Below, one piece after another: positions 57,835 to 64,000 of a stretch of 64,000 nucleotides of DNA. The stretch covers positions 744,001-808,000 of the forward strand of contig NZ_JACHBL010000001.1 in the NCBI RefSeq assembly GCF_014200305.1. Direction: 5' to 3'. The notes under the pieces were generated by a model. The model was not told where the DNA came from and made no database searches. It worked only from the letters and a program-made list of their open reading frames with translations. The translations under genes were made by a program, and so were the position numbers. Each line of letters begins with the position of its first letter. Within the stretch, counting starts at the first letter, position 1. The DNA comes from Neomicrococcus lactis (GTDB lineage Bacteria; Actinomycetota; Actinomycetes; Actinomycetales; Micrococcaceae).

Positions 57835-59607
57835 ATGGCATTGACTCAACCAGTCCGCCACGCGCGTGCCGGGCTCACCTGGTTGGTGGTCATCCTCGTT
57901 GCTTTGAGCGGTCTGCTCACAGCGGGAGTGCTCACTAACCAGACCACGTGGGCCCCGAAGCTCGCGCTGGACCTTGAAGGCGGCACCCAGATGATCCTGG
58001 CTCCGCGCGTTCAAGGCAATTCGCAAGTCTCTCAAGATCAGCTGGACCAAGCTGTTGAAATTATTCGCCAGCGTGTGGACGGCACGGGTGTTTCCGAAGC
58101 GGAAATCACCACGCAGTCCGGCCGCAACGTGGTGGTTTCGATGCCCGGTACTCCGGACACGAAGACTCGCGAACTCATTCAGGCTTCCGCCAACATGGAG
58201 TTCCGCCCGGTCATCACCGGCGCAGCATGGACTGCAACTCCTGAGGCATCCCGCACCGCGGACAAGGACATTCCTGCTCCAACGGCTGAGCCGAAGAACG
58301 CCTCTGACACCAACTGGGTCTCCAAGGATCTGTTCAAGAAGTTCGAGGCCTACGATTGCCCCACTGAACTTGCCAAGCCGGAGCGTCCGCAGAACGATCC
58401 CACCAAGCCTGCTATTACGTGTGATCCCAACACGCAGTACAAGTACATTGTGGGACCGGTAGAGGTTCCTGGTACGGATATCTCCAACGCTTCCTTCGGC
58501 ATGGCCAGCAACTCGCAGGGTATGAGCACGGGCCAGTGGGCCGTCAACCTTGAGTTCAACGGCGAAGGCGCCACGAAGTTCCGTCAGGTGACGGAGCGTT
58601 TGGTTGCAGCTACCGGCTTCCAGAACCAGTTCGCTATCCTCTTGGACGGCACTGTTCTCTCGGCTCCTACCGCCAACGCAGTGATCGCTGATGGCCGCGC
58701 ACAGATCACCGGTAGCTTCACGGAAGAGTCCGCTCGCGCGCTCTCTGAGCAGCTCAAGTACGGCGCTCTTCCTATTAGCTTCGAGATCCAGTCCGAGCAG
58801 CAGATTTCTGCAACCTTGGGTCAGGATCAGTTGAAGATGGGTCTCATCGCAGGCCTTATTGGTCTGCTCTTGGTGGCTATCTACTCTTTGTTCCAGTACC
58901 GCGCCCTCGGCTTCGTGACCATTGCGTCGCTCATCATCGCCGGTATCTTGACGTACTTGGCTATCGCGATCCTCGGCTGGCTGCAGAACTACCGCCTGTC
59001 ACTCGCTGGCGTCGCCGGCATCATCGTGGCAATCGGTCTGACTGCCGACTCCTTCATCGTGTACTTCGAACGTGTGCGTGACGAGTTGCGTAACGGCCGG
59101 CCGCTCACCGCCGCCGTGGAAACCGGCTGGGACCGTGCTCGCCGCACGATTCTAGCTTCCAAGGCAGTGAACCTTTTGGCTGCTGTGGTTCTCTACATCG
59201 TGGCCGTGGGTAACGTGCGAGGCTTCGCCTTCACTTTGGGTCTGACGGCAATCGCCGACCTCATTGTGGTCTTCCTCTTCACCCACCCGATGCTGCAGTT
59301 GCTGGCCCGCACGAATTTCTTCGGCAATGGCCACCGCCTCTCCGGCATGGATCCGCGCCTCTTGGGCGCTGAGCCGTTCTACAAGGGAGCGGGCAAGTTC
59401 CGCGAACCGGTCACGGTACCTGCAGGCAAGGGCTCTTCGGAGGACGACGGCGCAGCTTCAGTTGCGAAGGAATCGTCCCGCAAGGCTCGTGGCGCCGCAA
59501 CCAACGGTGAACGCCTGACGATCGCCGAACGTCGTCGTCTTCAAGAAAATCAATCAGCGTCCGCAACCGCGGATCACGAATCGGGAAAGGGGGCTGACAA
59601 TGCCTAG
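57835..59607 (+). CDS. secD: Protein translocase subunit SecD
   Basis: Proton-driven Sec accessory membrane protein of 590 aa. The first helix (about 12-33) is followed by the periplasmic-type domain starting LALDLEGGTQMIL, and then five helices in the C-terminal half with the conserved LTADSFIVYFERVRDE segment. A charged ~70-aa cytoplasmic tail ends the protein. The last 8 bp overlap secF. Confidence 0.96.
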   Translation: MALTQPVRHARAGLTWLVVILVALSGLLTAGVLTNQTTWAPKLALDLEGGTQMILAPRVQGNSQVSQDQLDQAVEIIRQRVDGTGVSEAEITTQSGRNVVVSMPGTPDTKTRELIQASANMEFRPVITGAAWTATPEASRTADKDIPAPTAEPKNASDTNWVSKDLFKKFEAYDCPTELAKPERPQNDPTKPAITCDPNTQYKYIVGPVEVPGTDISNASFGMASNSQGMSTGQWAVNLEFNGEGATKFRQVTERLVAATGFQNQFAILLDGTVLSAPTANAVIADGRAQITGSFTEESARALSEQLKYGALPISFEIQSEQQISATLGQDQLKMGLIAGLIGLLLVAIYSLFQYRALGFVTIASLIIAGILTYLAIAILGWLQNYRLSLAGVAGIIVAIGLTADSFIVYFERVRDELRNGRPLTAAVETGWDRARRTILASKAVNLLAAVVLYIVAVGNVRGFAFTLGLTAIADLIVVFLFTHPMLQLLARTNFFGNGHRLSGMDPRLLGAEPFYKGAGKFREPVTVPAGKGSSEDDGAASVAKESSRKARGAATNGERLTIAERRRLQENQSASATADHESGKGADNA

Positions 59608-60592
59608 TCTCGCTCAATGGGGAAATGATCTCCACTCCGGCAAACGCTCTTACCCGTTCGTTGAAAAGCGCAAGCTTTGGTTCATCATCACTTTGGTGCT
59701 GGTGGCACTGTCCATCGTCGTTCCGGTGATCAAGGGCGGCTTCAACTTGGGAATCGATTTCCGAGGTGGATCTGAGTTCACGATCTCGCAAGTGCAGCAC
59801 ACCGATGTTGCACCGGGCGAGGAAGTGGTTCGCGCAGTTGCTCCGAACGTGGAGCCTCACGTCACGAACATTGCACCTGGCACCATGCGCGTCCAGACGG
59901 ACCGTTTGTCTGACGACCAGACGCTCTCCGTCGCAAAGTCCCTAAGTGACGCCTACGGCGTTCCGGCATCCAACGTGACCTCGACCTTCGTGGGTCCTAC
60001 CTGGGGACAAGACGTTTCCCAGCAGGCGCTCCTTGGTTTGGTGGCGTTCGTGGTGCTCGTGACCATCTTGATGGCGCTGTACTTCCGTACGTGGAAGATG
60101 TCCGTAGCTGCTGTGGTGGGACTCTTGGTAGTCGTCATCATTACGGCCGGCATCTACTCGCTGTCTGACTTCGAAGTGACGCCTAGCGCGATCATCGGCT
60201 TCTTGACCATCTTGTCCTACGCCTTGTATGACACCGTGGTGGTCTTCGACAAGATTCGTGAGAACACCGAGGACTACGAGAACCAGACGGAACACACGTT
60301 TGCTGACCGCGTGAACCTCGCGATCAACCAGACCTTGGTGCGTTCCATCAACACCTCGATGGTAGCGGTCCTTCCAGTGGCTTCCATCTTGTTCATCGGT
60401 GCATACTTGCTAGGCGCCGGTACGTTGCGCGACTTGTCCCTGGCACTGTTCGTGGGCATCATCGTGGCAACTCTGGCAACGATCTTTGTGCAGGCTCCGT
60501 TGTACGCAACTTTGCGTAGTGGCGAACAGGCCGTCAAGGATCAGGCTGCACGAGTCAAGGCTGCACGCGAGAGCTGGCCTGCTGAGGCATAG
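59600..60592 (+). CDS. secF: Protein translocase subunit SecF
   Basis: Partner of SecD, 330 aa with six transmembrane segments. NLGIDFRGGSEFTI is the conserved first-domain motif; SYALYDTVVVFDKIREN matches the proton-path region. The ATG at 59600 lies inside the end of secD, so translation is coupled. A terminator follows at 60611. Confidence 0.96.
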   Translation: MPSLAQWGNDLHSGKRSYPFVEKRKLWFIITLVLVALSIVVPVIKGGFNLGIDFRGGSEFTISQVQHTDVAPGEEVVRAVAPNVEPHVTNIAPGTMRVQTDRLSDDQTLSVAKSLSDAYGVPASNVTSTFVGPTWGQDVSQQALLGLVAFVVLVTILMALYFRTWKMSVAAVVGLLVVVIITAGIYSLSDFEVTPSAIIGFLTILSYALYDTVVVFDKIRENTEDYENQTEHTFADRVNLAINQTLVRSINTSMVAVLPVASILFIGAYLLGAGTLRDLSLALFVGIIVATLATIFVQAPLYATLRSGEQAVKDQAARVKAARESWPAEA

Positions 60593-60610
60593 GCATTACT
60601 GCTGAATCGC

Positions 60611-60660
60611 AGGGGCTGTTTCACTCCGTAGTTTTCGGGTGAAACAGCCCCTTGTCTTTT
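60611..60660. terminator. Terminator after secF
   Basis: AGGGGCTGTTTCAC (60611-60624) is the exact reverse complement of 60639-60652, followed by TGTCTTTT. The hairpin also covers the last codons of the minus-strand transporter pseudogene. Confidence 0.88.
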
Positions 60661-61787
60661 AAGCGTCCGTTCTGGGGATGTTGGTCCCAGGCGGCAGATT
60701 TTGAGCGCCGTAGCCACCCGATTCCTGCGGCGATCATGGTTGTGCTTGCGGCGACCCACGCCACCAGTGCAACCCAGATCATGACGTGTCCAATGTCCGT
60801 CATGAAGTCCAACCCCTGGACGCTTCAAAATTTCATGCTGGCACTTGCATACATCCCCAGCGGGAAGACGATGCTCCAATAGCTCATCTCATAGCGCAGG
60901 GACTGACGCTTCATGAGGTGTCGCCAGACGCCGAAGATCAGGAGCAGTGGGATCAACCAGAGTCACAGCGCCCACAGCATGTAGCTGATACCTGAAACTA
61001 TCGGCGCTGTTGCGGCCATAACCGGAAGCTCTGACGGTAGATGCAAGATCTGCGCTCCTGCGAGAACTGAGATCGCTGTGGCGCCCATGTAGATCCAATA
61101 AGTGGGGCTCAACGGCTCTTGCTCGATGGCATGAAGAAGCAGCCTGATGGTCACCAAGGTAGCCAAGATCAGATACAGGGCGACGCCCACGGCCCACAGG
61201 CCTACGGCTGCAGCAGCCATGAGGGCTGATTCGTAAACGCGTGCTGCCATGGTTGCGGTCAGCGCAACGGACTGCGTACCGACGGCCCACAGAAACCAGC
61301 TGCCGTTGATGTCTTCGATGATGGATCTCTGGCGCTCCGCGAAGAGCAACTGTGTCGGTACAGCGTAGGTGAGAATAAACCAGAGCAACGCGCCGAGAAC
61401 CGCTTGCGTCAAAGCGGGAGCGCGCCATCCGAAAAGATCGAACCTGGTGCTCAGCATATTCGCCGCGGCAACGAGGGTGAAGAATCCAAAAGCTCGAGCT
61501 GGTGCGCGGAGGTCCGCCATCACGTCGCCGAATGATCGACCGAGCCGAATCATCAGTCCAACGGCCAAGATGGCGGCACCAAGGACTGCGATGACAAAGA
61601 GGATTCGCGAAGGTAACTCTGCATCAGCGAGCTTTAGTCCCGTAGACACAATTCCGGTGGCCATCACGAAAGCGAAGGACGCCGGAGGCATGCTGGCGAA
61701 TGAGCGAGCTATTGACGTCTTACCGTCACTACTCAGCGTGCTGCGTGAGCTGAGTGGTCCTTGAGTAGAAGCGTCTGGCGAATGCAT
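60621..61787 (-). pseudogene. TDT-family (tellurite-resistance/dicarboxylate) transporter with two in-frame TGA stops
   Basis: A single reading frame of 389 codons encodes a ten-helix TDT/SLAC1-type transporter (PPASFAFVMATGIVS at the start, WSIVFPLGMYASASMKF and HVMIWVALVAW near the end). It is broken by TGA at 60963-60965 and 60825-60827. Both sides of each stop stay in the same frame and keep family sequence, so these are point nonsense changes, not indels. Translation would end at 274 aa, losing about the last three helices. Intact members export sulfite or carry dicarboxylates. Inactivation looks recent. Confidence 0.8.
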
Positions 61788-61865
61788 GACTTCACTTCAA
61801 GCGGCTAGCGGGACTCGTGCTCATACTCGCGTAAAGACAACTCTCATCTCGAGAAAGTGAGATAT

Positions 61866-61895
61866 TGTTTCACCTATTCATGAATAGTTGAAACA
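61866..61895. promoter_or_regulatory. 30-bp near-perfect palindrome between the TDT pseudogene and rel
   Basis: The 15-bp half-site TGTTTCACCTATTCA is matched by its reverse complement with no spacer; only one base pair of symmetry (8th from each end) is broken. The centre reads ATTCATGAAT. It is a strong candidate operator for the transporter gene or rel. Confidence 0.7.
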
Positions 61896-61938
61896 GTTTT
61901 CGCGTTTGATAAGGGAAACTGCACAGCGAAAGGGTGTG

Positions 61939-64000
61939 ATGTTCATGGCTGAGACCAGCTCGCCTACGAATCCGCCTCGCCGCGCGACCGGCCTGTCACG
62001 ATTCGTTCGGTTCGCCGGACGCACCGCGCATGAGACGCCTCCTATTTTGGAACCTCTGTTGCGAACCGTCCGTGCCAACAGCCCGCGCGAAGATCTCGAT
62101 CTCATTACTCGTGCTTACACGGTGGCTGAAAAGTGTCACACGGGCCAGAAGCGCAAGAGCGGCGATCCCTACATCACCCACCCTGTAGCGGTGGCTACCA
62201 TCCTTGCGGAAATGGGCATGGGTGGAACCACTCTCGCGGCCGCGCTTCTTCATGACACCGTGGAGGACACGGAGTATTCACTCGAGAATCTCAAACGGGA
62301 TTTCGGTGAAGAAGTGGCGATGCTGGTTGATGGCGTCACCAAGTTGGACAAGGTTCAGTTTGGTCAGGCCGCTCAGTCGGAGACTGTTCGCAAAATGGTC
62401 ATCGCGATGTCCAAGGACATCCGCGTCTTGTTCATCAAGCTTGCCGACCGCCTACACAACGCCCGTACGTGGCGCTACGTGTCCCCGGAGTCGAGCGCCA
62501 AGAAGGCCCGCGAGACCCTAGAAATCTTTGCACCGCTGGCTCACCGCTTGGGTATGAACCAAGTGAAGTGGGAGCTTGAAGATCTCTCGTTCGCAGCGTT
62601 GCACCCCAAGGTTTATGACGAGATCGTCCGCTTGGTGGGGGAGCGAACCCCCGAGCGCGAAAAGTACCTCGCGAAGGTTCGTCGGGAAATCGACGATGAT
62701 CTTTTCCGTGCCAAGATTCGGGCAACTATCACTGGCCGCCCCAAGCACTACTACTCCATCTACCAAAAGATGGTGGTGCGCGGAAAAGACTTTGATGAGA
62801 TCCATGACCTCATGGGCGTCCGCATTCTGGTGGATACCGTCAAGGACTGCTACGCCGCTTTGGGTGCGTTGCACACGCGCTGGAATCCTTTGCCTGGGCG
62901 GTTTAAGGACTACATCGCCATGCCCAAGTACAACACCTATCAGTCGTTGCACACGACCGTGGTTGGTCCTGAGGGCAAGCTCGTAGAAATCCAGATCCGT
63001 ACCCATGACATGCACCGCCGCGCTGAGTACGGCGTCGCCGCGCACTGGAAGTACAAGCACCGCGTCAGTACTAGCTCGGGCGACACGAACGACAGCGCGA
63101 ACATCAACTGGTTGCGGTCGCTCGCCGACTGGCAGCGGGAATCGCGTGACCCGGAAGAGTTCCTCGATGAGCTTCGTTACGAGATCGGCTCGGACGAGGT
63201 TTATGTTTTCACGCCTAAGGGCGACATCATGGGTCTGCCAGCCGGTTCCACCCCGGTGGACTTCGCTTTCGCCGTGCACACTGAAGTGGGTTACCGAACC
63301 ATCGGTGCGCGCGTCAACGGCAAGCTAGTTCCGCTGAGCTCAACGCTTCATCACGGCGACTGGGTAGAGATCTTCACGTCCAAGGCCGAAGGCGCTGGAC
63401 CTAGCCAGGACTGGCAAAACTTCGTCAAGAGCGCCCGCGCTCGCACGAAGATTCGTCAGTGGTTCACCAAGGAACGCCGCGAAGAGTCCATCGATCGCGG
63501 TAAGGAGCTGCTGACCAAGGCACTCCGTAAGTCCAACATGCCGCTGCAAAAGATCATGTCTCATGACACGCTCACCGCGGTGGCTCACGAGCTACATCTC
63601 AATGACATCGCGAGCCTCTATGCGGCTGTTGGCGACAACAATGTCTCCGCGCAGAACGCCATTGAGCACCTTCAAATGTTGGTGGGTCAGCAAGATCCGC
63701 AAGAGGCCGAAGAAGAGATCTACCCGGTCGAGGCACCGAAGCGTCCCCGCATCGAGTACTCAGACTCGGGCGTCATGGTTCGTGGCGCAGGCGATGTGCT
63801 GGCAAAGCTTGCTCGCTGCTGTACTCCGGTCCCACCGGATCCTATTCGTGGATTCGTGACGAAGGGTTCCGGCGTCTCGGTGCATCGCGAGGATTGCCCT
63901 AACATCCTCCAGCCAGGACTCGATCCGGCACGTCTCGTGGACGTCGAATGGGCTCCTACGAAAGAATCTGTGTTCCTCGTGGAGATCCAGGTGGAAGCCT
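61939..64000 (+). CDS. rel: RelA/SpoT family (p)ppGpp synthetase/hydrolase (3' partial)
   Basis: Bifunctional stringent-response enzyme cut by the window end; about 687 codons are visible. The HD hydrolase domain has [14 protein letters not shown] and LLHDTVEDT (about 79-110), the synthetase has [14 protein letters not shown] (about 330), and the TGS domain starts [11 protein letters not shown] (about 418). The C-terminal conserved-Cys region ([12 protein letters not shown]) follows. The start is ATG 61939 or 61945 (MFMAETS or MAETS); AAAGGG precedes both. It follows yajC-secDF, the usual order. Confidence 0.95.
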   Translation, partial: MFMAETSSPTNPPRRATGLSRFVRFAGRTAHETPPILEPLLRTVRANSPREDLDLITRAYTVAEKCHTGQKRKSGDPYITHPVAVATILAEMGMGGTTLAAALLHDTVEDTEYSLENLKRDFGEEVAMLVDGVTKLDKVQFGQAAQSETVRKMVIAMSKDIRVLFIKLADRLHNARTWRYVSPESSAKKARETLEIFAPLAHRLGMNQVKWELEDLSFAALHPKVYDEIVRLVGERTPEREKYLAKVRREIDDDLFRAKIRATITGRPKHYYSIYQKMVVRGKDFDEIHDLMGVRILVDTVKDCYAALGALHTRWNPLPGRFKDYIAMPKYNTYQSLHTTVVGPEGKLVEIQIRTHDMHRRAEYGVAAHWKYKHRVSTSSGDTNDSANINWLRSLADWQRESRDPEEFLDELRYEIGSDEVYVFTPKGDIMGLPAGSTPVDFAFAVHTEVGYRTIGARVNGKLVPLSSTLHHGDWVEIFTSKAEGAGPSQDWQNFVKSARARTKIRQWFTKERREESIDRGKELLTKALRKSNMPLQKIMSHDTLTAVAHELHLNDIASLYAAVGDNNVSAQNAIEHLQMLVGQQDPQEAEEEIYPVEAPKRPRIEYSDSGVMVRGAGDVLAKLARCCTPVPPDPIRGFVTKGSGVSVHREDCPNILQPGLDPARLVDVEWAPTKESVFLVEIQVEA

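Noticed and set aside
60825-60965. Selenocysteine insertion at the two TGA codons of the TDT frame
   Set aside because: No selenocysteine-insertion hairpin was evident and the family has no Cys/Sec at these positions; nonsense mutation is simpler.

Overview
The window is a chromosomal segment of a high-GC Gram-positive actinobacterium. It most resembles the family Micrococcaceae (Arthrobacter-like), with moderate GC for that group, apparently in the high fifties percent by eye. The evidence is gene content and order: paired clpP1-clpP2-clpX, ileS-folC-DUF4233-ndk, a long RNase E before rplU-rpmA-obgE-proB-proA, nadD-rsfS, class Ib nrdHIEF, thrS-HIT-pgsA, pdxS/pdxT-yebC-ruvCAB-yajC-secDF-rel, mycothiol-type detoxification genes, a TCGAAC-N4-GTTCGA SOS box, and a translational ileS T-box with a very short stem I. 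No rRNA, tRNA, CRISPR array, phage or intact insertion sequence was found.

Layout. 1-3.5 kb: Clp protease and a DsbA-like mycothiol-type oxidoreductase. 3.5-12.9 kb: aminoacyl-tRNA synthetases (alternate-type ValRS, T-box controlled IleRS), an SDR enzyme, folate and nucleotide metabolism. 13-22.5 kb: VKOR-like protein, RNase E with a ~300-nt leader, L21/L27, ObgE, proline biosynthesis. 22.5-30 kb: DJ-1/PfpI protein, NAD and ribosome-silencing genes, and the nrd operon behind a regulator-rich upstream region. 30-44.6 kb is the accessory-like part: esterase, DUF4230 protein, SulP transporter, thioesterase, P-loop kinase, lipoate ligase, a two-gene formaldehyde/mycothiol detoxification operon, SRAP protein, a secreted orphan protein facing a LuxR regulator, and an SOS-controlled DUF6504-dnaE2 pair without imuB. 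44.7-60.6 kb returns to housekeeping: thrS, HIT, PI-phosphate synthase, PLP synthase (split by three unrelated genes), RuvABC and the SecDF-YajC translocase module. 60.6-64 kb: a TDT-family transporter pseudogene with two in-frame TGA codons, a 30-bp operator-like palindrome, and the start of rel.

The most unusual signals are: (1) short tandem repeats beginning at or next to the stop codons of four unrelated genes, in two of which each unit re-creates the gene's last codons plus an in-frame stop; (2) a set of genes with a TAnnnT hexamer 6-7 nt before the start codon, predicting leaderless mRNAs; (3) the reduced SOS mutagenesis cassette; (4) unexplained perfect or near-perfect inverted repeats at 49.2 kb and 61.9 kb; (5) NrdR-like and DnaA-box-like motifs in front of nrdH.
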